Below, one piece after another: positions 19,376 to 28,173 of a DNA stretch of 64,000 bases (its first letter is position 1; the number at the start of each line of letters is the position of its first letter). Below the pieces are notes generated by a model. The model worked only from the letters and a program-made list of their open reading frames with translations. It made no database searches and had not been told where the DNA came from. The stretch comes from Psychrobacter sp. 72-O-c (GTDB lineage: Bacteria > Pseudomonadota > Gammaproteobacteria > Pseudomonadales > Moraxellaceae), in contig NZ_CAJHBI010000006.1 of assembly GCF_904846605.1 (NCBI RefSeq), positions 1-64,000 on the forward strand, given 5' to 3'. Made by a program: the position numbers and the translations under genes.

Positions 19376-19453
19376 ATGATCATTGATATACTGACAACAA
19401 TTGCTGTTAAAAAAATTATTGATGAGCAGTTGGCCGCATGCATTTCGGCATAA
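19376..19453 (+). pseudogene. Possible remnant of cutA
   Basis: A 25-codon frame from ATG to TAA reads MIIDILTTIAVKKIIDEQLA, then ACISA. ILTTIA and IIDEQLAACIS resemble the start of CutA proteins (LTT-A ... AKKI--E-LAAC), with a few residues missing between TTIA and VKK. It stops before the rest of the domain. I read it as a decayed cutA; a chance match remains possible because the stretch is short. Confidence 0.4.
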
Positions 19454-19609
19454 AGTCGTGATAAACTAGCAACCTATCAAGCGCACACGTCACTTCTGTA
19501 CTCAGTTTTTCAAGAGTACAGCCGTTCTAACAGTACGATAGAATGTACTATAAGCTATTGAAGACAAAGGCGCGTCGCGCGACTTACAAAAGCAGGTAAC
19601 TAAACACGC

Positions 19610-20263
19610 ATGGACTGGTTAAAAAATCTCTTCCAAATCCTACCTTTGGAAACCATCAGTGACATCCTCGGTGAGCTTGTCATTTGGTGGAGCCAGATGG
19701 TAAAAGACGTCCCACCCGCTGATCTGCCGATGTATGCTTACCTTGGCGGCGCTATTGTGGTGCTGATATTATGGCTGCTTGTCGCGCGCGTCCTGCCACG
19801 TCCCCTCGGTGGCATGAGCTGGATGGTATTATTTGCCGTTTTGTTGGCGCCAGGTACCGCACTGGATGATCCTAGTTTGATTGCGCCAGCCAGTATCAGC
19901 GTGGTCTATGCGGTCATGATGAAAGATATGGCCGCTGCTGTGACTAATGCGTTACCCATCTTAGTGGTGTTGGTGGTGGGCCTGTTCATTGGTTTTGTCT
20001 GGCAGCTGATACGCGGTGCTTTTGAGTCAAGCTTGGAAAAAGCACGTCGCCGCAGCGCTGAAGATACCCAAGCTAATATGCAACTGGCGACGGGTAATTA
20101 CCTGACCGAAGATACTGATGAGCCATTACCCGTAGTGATTCCTGAATCTGATATTAGCGCAAAAAAAGACATTGAATTGCCAAAAAATTCTATTATTAAA
20201 AAGCCTACCGTTGAAGAGTCTATAGAGCCGCTCGATAATGATGTAAGAGATAAGAAGCTGTGA
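19610..20263 (+). CDS. Membrane protein of unknown function
   Basis: A 217-residue protein I do not recognise. Hydrophobic segments lie near residues 42-63 (YAYLGGAIVVLILWLLVARVL region), 70-85 and 110-132 (ALPILVVLVVGLFIGFVWQLI region). A basic cytoplasmic-looking stretch (KARRRSAED) and a long acidic/Ile-rich tail to residue 217 follow. It begins MDWLKNLFQILPLETISDIL, amphipathic. A GTCGCGCGAC palindrome lies 27 bp before the ATG. A terminator follows the stop, so it is monocistronic. It could be a scaffold or channel-like protein, but nothing in the sequence says so. Confidence 0.7.
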   Translation: MDWLKNLFQILPLETISDILGELVIWWSQMVKDVPPADLPMYAYLGGAIVVLILWLLVARVLPRPLGGMSWMVLFAVLLAPGTALDDPSLIAPASISVVYAVMMKDMAAAVTNALPILVVLVVGLFIGFVWQLIRGAFESSLEKARRRSAEDTQANMQLATGNYLTEDTDEPLPVVIPESDISAKKDIELPKNSIIKKPTVEESIEPLDNDVRDKKL

Positions 20264-20307
20264 TGCTTTAGCTGTCTTTATAAATAGATTCTTTATAACT
20301 ACATTAG

Positions 20308-20333
20308 AAGACACCTTGGCGTGTCTTTTTTTA
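20308..20333 (+). terminator. Rho-independent terminator
   Basis: AGACAC and GTGTCT form a short stem around CTTGGC, followed by seven T. It lies 45 bp after the membrane-protein gene. Confidence 0.75.
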
Positions 20334-20600
20334 TGGAGATTAACTATTTGGGTCATTAATTAAATGTCTCTTATCAACAATAAGTAATCTCAATAATAAA
20401 TAAGCTTAGCAAAATAAGTGAGCTTAGTAATAAGTTATTGCAGTTAGAAACTACGAACGCACGAGTACTTTGGCATTTAAGAGGGCTGTGCTAGTCTTAG
20501 CCATTATTTACCTAATTTGCCGATAGTTAACTTTTTTAATGTCGGCAACTGCTTTATCGCAACCACCTTTTATATTAATAACAACGACTGAGATTTGAAC
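20334..20600. other. AT-rich gap before the MoxR gene
   Basis: This gap contains imperfect repeats of an AATAAG(N)nGCTTAG(T/C)AA type near 20395-20440 and must carry the promoter of the moxR-VWA pair. No gene was seen. Confidence 0.35.
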
Positions 20601-21467
20601 ATGACCACTGCTAACAACACTACTAAACCAAGCTTTACTGGTACCGACAGTTATATTGCCACCGATGATTTACAACTGGCGGTCAATGCTGCTATGACCT
20701 TACAAAAGCCCCTACTGATTAAGGGTGAGCCGGGTACCGGTAAAACTTTACTTGCCGAGGAGGTCGCTGCCAGCTTGGGCATGCCGTTGATCACGTGGCA
20801 CATCAAATCGACTACCAAAGCTGAGCAAGGCTTATACGAATATGACGCAGTAGCACGCTTGCGGGATTCGCAATTGGGCGATGATAAAGTTTATGAGATT
20901 GGCAATTATATTAAGCCTGGTAAATTATGGGATGCTTTTACCAGCAAAGAGCGCAGTGTCTTGCTGATTGATGAGGTTGATAAAGCAGATATTGAGTTCC
21001 CAAATGACTTGCTACATGAGCTGGATAAAATGTCATTTTATGTTTATGAGACCGGCGAGACCATTACCGCTGAGCAGCGCCCAGTAGTGATTATCACCTC
21101 TAATAATGAAAAAGAGCTGCCGGATGCATTCTTGCGTCGTTGCTTCTTCCATTATATTGACTTCCCTGAAGAGCAAACTATGCGTCAAATTATTGACGTA
21201 CATTTTCCTGATATTCAAGAAAAACTGGTCAACGATGCGCTGGATGTTTTTTATAAGCTGCGTAATATTCAAGGGCTAAAAAAGCCACCATCAACCTCAG
21301 AGCTGGTCGACTGGTTAACGTTATTACTTGCTGACGATATGGCACAAGCGGAGCTGGAAGAAAATCTACGCGGCGAAAAATCTATCCCGCCACTATATGG
21401 GGCACTGCTCAAAAATGAAGCCGATGTCAGCTTGCTCCAGCGCTTTGCCAATATGATGCGCCGTTAA
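20601..21467 (+). CDS. MoxR-family AAA+ ATPase
   Basis: AAA+ ATPase of the MoxR group, chaperone-like ATPases that remodel or load cofactors into partner proteins carrying VWA domains. Walker A is GEPGTGKT (near residue 45), Walker B LLIDEVDKAD, sensor VVIITSNNEKELPDAFLRRC. A TTG two codons upstream (20595) is in frame, but the ATG at 20601 is the more natural start, giving 288 residues. The C-terminal lid contains LRNIQGLKKPPSTSELVDWL. The VWA gene follows 96 bp downstream on the same strand, so they likely work together. Confidence 0.9.
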   Translation: MTTANNTTKPSFTGTDSYIATDDLQLAVNAAMTLQKPLLIKGEPGTGKTLLAEEVAASLGMPLITWHIKSTTKAEQGLYEYDAVARLRDSQLGDDKVYEIGNYIKPGKLWDAFTSKERSVLLIDEVDKADIEFPNDLLHELDKMSFYVYETGETITAEQRPVVIITSNNEKELPDAFLRRCFFHYIDFPEEQTMRQIIDVHFPDIQEKLVNDALDVFYKLRNIQGLKKPPSTSELVDWLTLLLADDMAQAELEENLRGEKSIPPLYGALLKNEADVSLLQRFANMMRR

Positions 21468-21563
21468 TCAATAGGCAACCAAATCGCACTGTCGCCATGA
21501 TTTGAGCCTATAAATACTAAGGTTCAATCATAACCCCATCAGCCAATATGTGATGCGTAGCTT

Positions 21564-22787
21564 ATGTTTATCAAATTATTTTATACCTTGCGCACTTACG
21601 GCGTGCCCGTTAGCACGCGTGAACTGCTCGACCTAAATGCGGCGCTGGAGCAGGGGCTCATGATGCAACCGCATCCAGAAGATCCAGAATTGCGCGATTT
21701 TGCCAGTCGGGAAGATATGTATCGGCTGATTCGTCTGTGTATGGTTAAGGATGAACGTCATTTTGATAAGTTTGATCGGGCGATGGCTGATTATTTTGAA
21801 GGGGTCGATAGTCTAGACACTGATGAGCTGTTGGCAAAGCTGACTGACATTCCCAAAGAATGGTTAGACTTAAAGCTCGATCCCAAAAATCTGACAGAAG
21901 AGCAGCGGCGTTTACTTAAAAAATACGGCTCACTTGAAGAATTGATGAAAGCTTTAGAGGAACGCTTAAAAGAGCAAAAAGAGCGACATCAAGGCGGCAG
22001 TAAATGGGTGGGAACGGGTGGCACCTCGCCATTTGGTGCTTATGGTGATCATCCTGAAGGCGTGCGCGTAGGCGGTGAATCCCGTAAACGCAGCGCAGCA
22101 AAAGTCTGGGAGCAGCGCAAGTACCGTAATCTTGATGATGACAATCTATTAGGGACACGCCAAATTCAGATGGCTCTGCGTAATCTGCGTCAGTTTGCGC
22201 GCACCGGTAGCGCTGATGAGCTAGATATTAAAGAGACTGTCAAGCGTACCGCCAAAAAAGGCGTGCTCGACATTCATATGCAGGCTGAGCGCCGTAACCG
22301 TGTCAAAGTATTGATGCTGTTCGACGTTGGCGGCAGTATGGATGTGCACATTGAAGCGTTAGAGAAGCTATTTTCTGCGGCCAAAAATGAATTTAAGACT
22401 TTAGAATTCTTTTACTTTCATAACTGCCTGTACGATTACGTTTGGAAAGATAATGATCGCCGGCACAGTGCGCCCATGACAACTTTCGACCTACTCAATA
22501 AATATGGCCGTGAATACCGGGTGATATTTGTTGGTGACGCCTCAATGTCACCTTATGAGCTGATGTCAGTGGGCGGTAGCGTTGAGTATATGAACAATGA
22601 AGCCGGTGTGGTTTGGCTCAAAAGAGTGCTGGAGCATTTCGATAAAGTGGCATGGCTCAACCCTGAGAATACCGCGCATTGGCAATATACTCAAACTATT
22701 GTCGAAATTAAAAAAATATTTGATAATCAGATGTATCCGATGACTCTACATGGAGTGGAACAAATGACGGCGCATTTGGCGCGGTAG
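21564..22787 (+). CDS. CoxE-like VWA domain protein
   Basis: A 407-residue protein of the CoxE/YehP-like VWA group. The N-terminus reads KLFYTLRTYGVPVSTRELLD, the middle is charged and helical (LEERLKEQKERHQGG), and the VWA domain begins near 248 (VKVLMLFDVGGSMDVH). The metal-ion site is D254-V-G-G-S rather than DxSxS, a Gly for the first Ser; I recall this variant in other bacterial members. It is adjacent to the MoxR ATPase, the usual pairing. The target is unknown: no cox or other dehydrogenase genes are nearby. Confidence 0.85.
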   Translation: MFIKLFYTLRTYGVPVSTRELLDLNAALEQGLMMQPHPEDPELRDFASREDMYRLIRLCMVKDERHFDKFDRAMADYFEGVDSLDTDELLAKLTDIPKEWLDLKLDPKNLTEEQRRLLKKYGSLEELMKALEERLKEQKERHQGGSKWVGTGGTSPFGAYGDHPEGVRVGGESRKRSAAKVWEQRKYRNLDDDNLLGTRQIQMALRNLRQFARTGSADELDIKETVKRTAKKGVLDIHMQAERRNRVKVLMLFDVGGSMDVHIEALEKLFSAAKNEFKTLEFFYFHNCLYDYVWKDNDRRHSAPMTTFDLLNKYGREYRVIFVGDASMSPYELMSVGGSVEYMNNEAGVVWLKRVLEHFDKVAWLNPENTAHWQYTQTIVEIKKIFDNQMYPMTLHGVEQMTAHLAR

Positions 22788-22870
22788 CAATATAAAAATG
22801 ATCCTCACTTATTAACGCTAATGATGAAAGTCATTGGTAATGATGGGTACTGGCAGAATATTGAATTATA

Positions 22871-22911
22871 AAAAAAGCAGTCACTATAAACTCTATAGTG
22901 GCTGCTTTTTT
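22871..22911. terminator. Bidirectional-type terminator after the VWA gene
   Basis: AAAAAAGCAG-T-CACTATA pairs with TATAGTG-G-CTGCTTTTTT with one internal mismatch and a short loop, with A-run and T-run on the two sides. It ends the moxR-VWA transcript. Confidence 0.85.
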
Positions 22912-23002
22912 GGTTAGCGTTATTAGATTCTTAGACAGAAAAATCCACAATAGAAATAATAAAAACGGTGACATAGCATTGGTATATTATCAGAAATATG
23001 AT

Positions 23003-23025
23003 AAGATTTATTTGAAATGAATCTT
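23003..23025 (+). promoter_or_regulatory. Predicted NsrR operator of hmp
   Basis: Two 11-base arms around one G: AAGATTTATTT and AAATGAATCTT. The second arm reversed reads AAGATTCATTT, so 10 of 11 positions agree. The known NsrR half-site is AAGATGYWTTT-like, and the 11-1-11 layout is the NsrR design. A TATGAT at 22997-23002 abuts it as a possible -10. NsrR, an Fe-S nitric-oxide sensor, represses hmp in many bacteria; no nsrR gene lies in the window. Confidence 0.8.
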
Positions 23026-23157
23026 ATAGCAACGTTTTGATTAATTGACCATGACAGGTTAGTTATTGTCTGCAAAGTCTAGTTATCGTTGCGAACTTAA
23101 GCCTATCAACCTAAGCACCTAAACCTATCAATGTGATGACTCACTAAGAGAAATGTA

Positions 23158-24369
23158 ATGGCTACCGCTCAAACCATAGAAATTGTAAAAGCAACTGTCC
23201 CTGTACTTGAAGAACATGGGACTGCTATCACCAAAGTATTCTACAAGAACATGTTTGCAGCCCATCCTGAGCTGCTAGATATCTTTAATGAAACCAACCA
23301 AAAGCTAGGACGTCAACAGAACGCACTAGCATCGACGGTGTTAGTAGCGGCCAAAAATATTGAACATTTAGCTGTTCTACTACCGGAAGTAACGGGCATC
23401 AGTCATAAACATCGCGCCCTACAAATCTTACCAGAGCATTATCCCATTGTTGGAAAATACCTTATTGGCGCTATAAAAGAAGTGCTTGGCGAGGCGGCGA
23501 ATGATGACATTATCAATGCTTGGACAGAAGCCTATGATGAGATTGCTGACGTCTTTATTCAGCTTGAAAAGAATATGTATAAAGAGGAGTTGTGGGAAGG
23601 CTTTGCCGCGTTTAAAGTGGTCGAAAAAGTAGCTGCTGCAACCGATATTGCCGCCTTTACCGTCGTACCCGTTAATGATAGCTCGGTAGAAAATAGCCCA
23701 GAAAGCAATCAAAGCATCGATCTTAATAAACTCAATCTAACTGCCGGTCAATACATTACTGTAAAAACGGATCCTAAAGATAGCGACCATTTAGCACTAC
23801 GTCATTATTCTTTATATTCAGCAAATACTGACAAAGGTATCCAGTTCGCAGTCAGACGTGACAATCGCGATGAGCATCGTGGATTGGTCTCCAATTATTT
23901 ACATGATCATCTACAAGTCGGCGAGACGGTAATGTTATCTGCACCTGCAGGTGATTTTGCTTTAAATAAAAAGCTGATGACCCAAAATGATATTCCCTTA
24001 GTGCTTATCAGTGCTGGGGTCGGAGTAACGCCTATCTTGTCTATGTTAGAGGCGCAAGTAGCGACTAATCCTCAGCGACCTATCATTTGGGTTTATGCTT
24101 GTCAGAATAAAGATCATCATGCCTTTGATGAGAAGACCCATCAGCTGTTAGCGTCAGCAGAAAAAGTTGAAAAAAATATTTTCTATTTTGACGAAGGGCA
24201 AATACTAGATGAGGCGTGGCTGGCTACTCTACCAGAACCAGCAGATATTTATGTTTGCGGATCCATGCCATTTATGGAAAGTATGATTGATGGCTTGACT
24301 ACGCTAGATCATGGCGTTGATAGCGTTCACTATGAACCATTTGGCCCTAAAATGAGTCTTGGTAGCTAG
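23158..24369 (+). CDS. hmp: Flavohemoprotein / nitric oxide dioxygenase
   Basis: Converts nitric oxide to nitrate with O2 and NAD(P)H, protecting against nitrosative stress. The 403 residues comprise an N-terminal globin domain with the heme-pocket residues Y29, Q53 and proximal H85 at the same numbers as E. coli Hmp. Y95 lies in EHYPIVG. An FAD domain (RHYSLYS) and an NAD domain (LISAGVGVTPILSMLEA, then YVCGSMPFM) follow. AAGAGAAA precedes the ATG. The NsrR-type operator 133 bp upstream indicates NO-induced expression. It is monocistronic, closed by a strong terminator. Confidence 0.96.
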   Translation: MATAQTIEIVKATVPVLEEHGTAITKVFYKNMFAAHPELLDIFNETNQKLGRQQNALASTVLVAAKNIEHLAVLLPEVTGISHKHRALQILPEHYPIVGKYLIGAIKEVLGEAANDDIINAWTEAYDEIADVFIQLEKNMYKEELWEGFAAFKVVEKVAAATDIAAFTVVPVNDSSVENSPESNQSIDLNKLNLTAGQYITVKTDPKDSDHLALRHYSLYSANTDKGIQFAVRRDNRDEHRGLVSNYLHDHLQVGETVMLSAPAGDFALNKKLMTQNDIPLVLISAGVGVTPILSMLEAQVATNPQRPIIWVYACQNKDHHAFDEKTHQLLASAEKVEKNIFYFDEGQILDEAWLATLPEPADIYVCGSMPFMESMIDGLTTLDHGVDSVHYEPFGPKMSLGS

Positions 24370-24459
24370 TATTTAAAACTAGTATTTAAAGCCAGTTTTG
24401 AAAGGTAGGCCTAAAGAAGCCGCTGTAAACACTAAAGTTAGTACAAGCGCAAATGAAAG

Positions 24460-24500
24460 AAAAGCACTTGGGATGATACAGTCATCTTAAGTGCTTTTTT
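24460..24500. terminator. Terminator after hmp
   Basis: AAAGCACTT pairs with AAGTGCTTT, continued by inner GATGA/TCATC, with a T-run on the plus strand and A-rich bases on the other side. It may serve both hmp and the convergent lipoprotein gene. Confidence 0.85.
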
Positions 24501-24602
24501 ATGAGCATCTGATATACTTACGATGAAAATAGGTCAGTTTTAGGGTCCTATATAACAATCGCCCTATATGCAGTTGCAATGAAGCAATTTCTGGCTTAGT
24601 AA

Positions 24603-25409
24603 TTACTTGTTCTTAACCACCCCTATCATTACGCCCATCTCTTTTTTATCATGCTGATTAATATTTGGTGCATATAAAGCTGAGGCGATACCGCCATCTA
24701 AAAATAGCGCGTTCGGACAGTTCAGTTTATCTTTAAATAACACAGCGAATTCATAAAAGTTCACTGGCTCATCACTGTTAACGAACTGTATGCTGCCGTC
24801 TGTACAGACGCCCGCACCATTGCGAAACTTTAGTGAGGTGCTCTCAGGATTAAACTTGGGATGAATGGCGTCATTGATAACTAGCATAGGGCCTGATTGA
24901 GTCGCAAACCAAGGCTTAGCTGTTCCTTGTTCTCGTAGCTGTTGCAGTGCATTGCTTTCAGTGATTTGCACGTTACCAGATTGGTCCCACCACATTACAC
25001 CATTGGGCAATAGATGAAAGTTACCGCCCCCTTCCTTTAAATTCAGCGAGAGTATTTCTTCCCCATCAATGACAGTATAACCAATCGGGGCGTAGCGCTT
25101 ATTATACATACCGGCATTCATTGCAAAGGCTAATGTTTGAGAAGGCGGCAAGGTGGTTAATAATTTATCAAAAGTGAGTAATGGCTGCGTACTGTCAGAC
25201 TTTTGCCAAAACAGTTGTAGCGAGTAGCGACCCGTGGCTAACGCCTTCGCATCAACACGACAAGCGCTATAAGCAAAGGGTGCATTGTGTGTTTGACACC
25301 ACCAGTCCGATGTTGCTGAGCTGGCAGTATCTGTCACTGAGGGCTGGCAGGCGCTTATAATTACAGCAAGCAAAACGATAGCGAAAGCAGTAAGAATATT
25401 AGGGAGCAT
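24603..25409 (-). CDS. Phosphodiester glycosidase (DUF2233/NAGPA-like) lipoprotein
   Basis: A 268-residue exported protein. The N-terminus IVLLAVIISACQPS is a lipobox, so it is probably anchored to a membrane. The body shows FAMNAGMYNKRYAPIGYTVIDG, NGVMWWDQSGN, TQSGPMLVI and NCPNALFLDGG, typical of the NAGPA/YigE (DUF2233) fold, which removes sugar-phosphodiester caps in characterised relatives. The substrate here is unknown. Its start is 3 bp after the stop of the FMN glutamate-synthase-like gene, so translation is probably coupled. Confidence 0.85.
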   Translation of the reverse strand: MLPNILTAFAIVLLAVIISACQPSVTDTASSATSDWWCQTHNAPFAYSACRVDAKALATGRYSLQLFWQKSDSTQPLLTFDKLLTTLPPSQTLAFAMNAGMYNKRYAPIGYTVIDGEEILSLNLKEGGGNFHLLPNGVMWWDQSGNVQITESNALQQLREQGTAKPWFATQSGPMLVINDAIHPKFNPESTSLKFRNGAGVCTDGSIQFVNSDEPVNFYEFAVLFKDKLNCPNALFLDGGIASALYAPNINQHDKKEMGVMIGVVKNK

Positions 25410-25412
25410 GAA

Positions 25413-27188
25413 TTACTTATCTTCTGTCAGGTTGAGATTCGTTGTTGCAGTAATCTCACCGATGGTTTTTGTGTCTGTTTTTGCGGTTGGGGCTTTGGTT
25501 TCCTTGCCCTTGTCCCGCGAGTCTTTGTTATAAGCAATCAGAGCATCGTTATCCGCTAAGAAGCTTTCGGGGTCTGCCATGACCCACATTTGATTGAACA
25601 CATCTGCACGGGCACTATGGTCAAGTAGCGCGCCCTCATCCGTAAAATAAAAGAACTTAGACAGCAGTTTAATTTGCCCATCATCTAAGCGCCGCGCGAT
25701 ATGATACGGCTGCAACTGACTGGGGTGTTGCAGACCAACTGCGCCTACGATACTGGCGAGTGACTTGAGCGTGTTCTTATGAAAGCTTGCCACGCGTTCA
25801 GCTTTACTCGGTACATCGAGGGCCATTTGGCGATAGGGGTCTTGGGTGGCAACGCCAGTGGGACAGGTGTTGGTATGACAAGTGCGTGACTGAATACAGC
25901 CTACCGCAAACATAAAGCCACGTGCGGAGTTACACCAATCTGCGCCCAGTGCCAACAAACGGGCGATATCAAAGCCAGATACGATCTTGCCACTGACGCC
26001 AAGCTTGATTTTGTCACGGATACCGGCGCCAACTAAGGTGTTGTGTACCAGTAAAAAACCATCAACCAGTGGCATGCCGACATTGTCCATAAATTCGACA
26101 GGTGCAGCTCCCGTACCGCCTTCAGCACCGTCAATAACGATAAAGTCAGGGTAGTTGTCAGCTTCAATCATGGCTTTAACAATGGCCATGAACTGCCACG
26201 GCTGCCCAATACATAGCTTAAAGCCGACCGGCTTACCTTCTGATAATTCACGCAATTGCTGCCAAAATGCCACCAACTCACGCGGCGTACTAAAAGCGGT
26301 GTGAGAGGAGGGCGACACGCAGTCTTTCCCAAGGGGCACTTGACGTGTATCTGCGATTTCTTGAGTGATTTTTTCAGCGGGTAGCACGCCACCTTTACCA
26401 GGTTTGGCACCTTGTGACAGCTTGATTTCAATCATTTTTACTTGGGGATCAACTGCTTTTTCGGCAAAGGACTGCACATCGAAGTTACCGTTAGCATCGC
26501 GGCAACCGAAGTAACCGGTGCCCAGCTCCCAAACTAAGTCACCACCGAACTTACGATGATGATCGCTAATCGCCCCCTCACCGGTATCATGAGTAAAGCC
26601 GCCCATCTTCGCCCCTTGATTCAGCGCCATAATGGCGTTGGCGGACAGACTGCCAAAGCTCATCGCCGAGATGTTGAACACAGACATATCATGCGGCTGC
26701 TGACAACGCTCACCGCCAACACTGATGCGGAAATCTTGATTCTCTAAAGGTTGGCTAATAGCGGACTGCAAAAACCATTCTTTACCGTGTTTATATAGAT
26801 CATCAAGCGTCCCAAAAGCATTGGTATCGCTAACATTTTTGGCACGTTGATAGACCAATGCGCGTTGCTGGCGTGAAAATGGCACTTGCTCCTTATCATC
26901 CTCTAACAGATATTGGCGAATTTCAGGACGAAAGTCCTCAAGCACATAGCGGATATGGCCGGCGACCGGGTAATTGCTTAGTATGGCATGCTTCGACTGA
27001 AGCAAGTCATAAATACCCAAACCCACTCCAAGCCCACCAATAATAATTAGCCACCAGTTAAACAGCAATAGCCCTGCTAAGAATAGCAATATAGCCGCGC
27101 CAAAGGTGCTATAGCGCAGTAAAACTCCGATAAGATACGGAGAGTCATATTTGGGCTTAGGGTTTAGATTGGTACGAGATTGGGGCAT
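25413..27188 (-). CDS. FMN-binding glutamate synthase-family protein
   Basis: A stand-alone relative of the synthase half of GltB (COG0069), 591 residues from the ATG at 27188; a TTG at 27200 would add four. Two hydrophobic segments near residues 25-60 anchor it to the membrane. The core shows FNISAMSFGSLSANAI, EIKLSQGAKPGKGG, GLD-type VIDGAEGGTGAAP, and the [3Fe-4S] cysteines in GCIQSRTCHTNTCPTG (C-x5-C-x4-C). No amidotransferase domain is present, so it is not a complete glutamate synthase; the electron donor and true substrate are unknown. A TATAAT on the minus strand lies at 27346-27341, about 150 bp upstream. It is coupled to the DUF2233 gene. Confidence 0.85.
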   Translation of the reverse strand: MPQSRTNLNPKPKYDSPYLIGVLLRYSTFGAAILLFLAGLLLFNWWLIIIGGLGVGLGIYDLLQSKHAILSNYPVAGHIRYVLEDFRPEIRQYLLEDDKEQVPFSRQQRALVYQRAKNVSDTNAFGTLDDLYKHGKEWFLQSAISQPLENQDFRISVGGERCQQPHDMSVFNISAMSFGSLSANAIMALNQGAKMGGFTHDTGEGAISDHHRKFGGDLVWELGTGYFGCRDANGNFDVQSFAEKAVDPQVKMIEIKLSQGAKPGKGGVLPAEKITQEIADTRQVPLGKDCVSPSSHTAFSTPRELVAFWQQLRELSEGKPVGFKLCIGQPWQFMAIVKAMIEADNYPDFIVIDGAEGGTGAAPVEFMDNVGMPLVDGFLLVHNTLVGAGIRDKIKLGVSGKIVSGFDIARLLALGADWCNSARGFMFAVGCIQSRTCHTNTCPTGVATQDPYRQMALDVPSKAERVASFHKNTLKSLASIVGAVGLQHPSQLQPYHIARRLDDGQIKLLSKFFYFTDEGALLDHSARADVFNQMWVMADPESFLADNDALIAYNKDSRDKGKETKAPTAKTDTKTIGEITATTNLNLTEDK

Positions 27189-27473
27189 AGCGACGCTCAA
27201 CTATAAACATAGAAGTTAAAAAGATAGAAATTAAAAAACGCAGTAATTATTGATAACATATAAAAGCAGCCTCTCCTAACCATCGATAATCATGATTTAG
27301 AGGTCAGCCAGCTTTATTTTAACTTATAATTAACGCGCATATTATACGCTGATAAAATCACGGCTCATGGACGATTGAGTAACGGCTTGCTAACGCTGTC
27401 TTCACTAAATGAAATTGTGGGATGAGTTTTCTATTAACTACTAATTTAATTCAGCTCAGTCTATTTAGTTGGC

Positions 27474-28061
27474 TTAAACACAGCCTTCTTGCGACATCAA
27501 TCCATCTTCGTTACCAATACTTATATTAATGACGACATCAGGGTTTAAATCATATCGGGTGCCGACACGCTGGCCCTCTTCTACAGTCCAATAGTACATA
27601 TTGATGAGTTTGTCATCAGGACCGCTAAAAGGGCTATCGATAATTTCTGGCGTCTGACCTTGGTGCTTAGCATAGACTTGGCTGAGACTGTCACCAATCT
27701 TAACCCCGGAAGCAGATGGAATATCTGAATCCTTGATGGTTATTTTGACGACTTTATCATCTATGATTAGATAATCAGCAGCTGGTATGGCTTTATTTTT
27801 GGCTGAAAAACAACGATCAAAACTTGAGGGGGCTTTGTTCAGCTTTTTCGAGTCAAAAGTATCCCCAATTTTTGTGCTACCGATGCTATCTCTATTAAAG
27901 ACATTAGGAGGAGAGATATCCGTAGTGGTACGGTCATCAACCCTAACTTTAGTATCGGCATCGGTGATAGTATTTGATGGTGGGGCACAGGCTGCTAAGG
28001 ATAATACAAGAGCAGTTAGCAGTCCTGTTATCCGGTATAAGCTAGAATATAAAGCCATCAT
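27474..28061 (-). CDS. Lipoprotein of unknown function with two KIGD repeats
   Basis: A 195-residue protein I do not recognise. The signal peptide ends in LVLSLAACAPPS, a lipobox. The mature part holds two similar blocks, RDSIGSTKIGDTFDSKKL (about 57-74) and IPSASGVKIGDSLSQVY (about 117-133), each preceding a short basic-hydrophobic strand, which suggests an internal duplication as in BamE/BLIP-like folds. Two cysteines (in FDRCFSAK and the C-terminal EGCV) could form a disulfide. AGGACAG before the ATG supports the start. It stands alone, on the minus strand. Confidence 0.75.
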   Translation of the reverse strand: MMALYSSLYRITGLLTALVLSLAACAPPSNTITDADTKVRVDDRTTTDISPPNVFNRDSIGSTKIGDTFDSKKLNKAPSSFDRCFSAKNKAIPAADYLIIDDKVVKITIKDSDIPSASGVKIGDSLSQVYAKHQGQTPEIIDSPFSGPDDKLINMYYWTVEEGQRVGTRYDLNPDVVINISIGNEDGLMSQEGCV

Positions 28062-28173
28062 TATCTGTCCTAGTTTGTGAAGCTATAACCTTTTACTATA
28101 GATAACTCTTTACTAAAGTCAATTTGATATTTTTTATAGTTGGAGCTGTTATCTTTTTTATTAAGAAACCGAT

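Noticed and set aside
19574..19583. GTCGCGCGAC palindrome before the membrane-protein gene
   Set aside because: Only 10 bp and single; too short to call a regulatory site.
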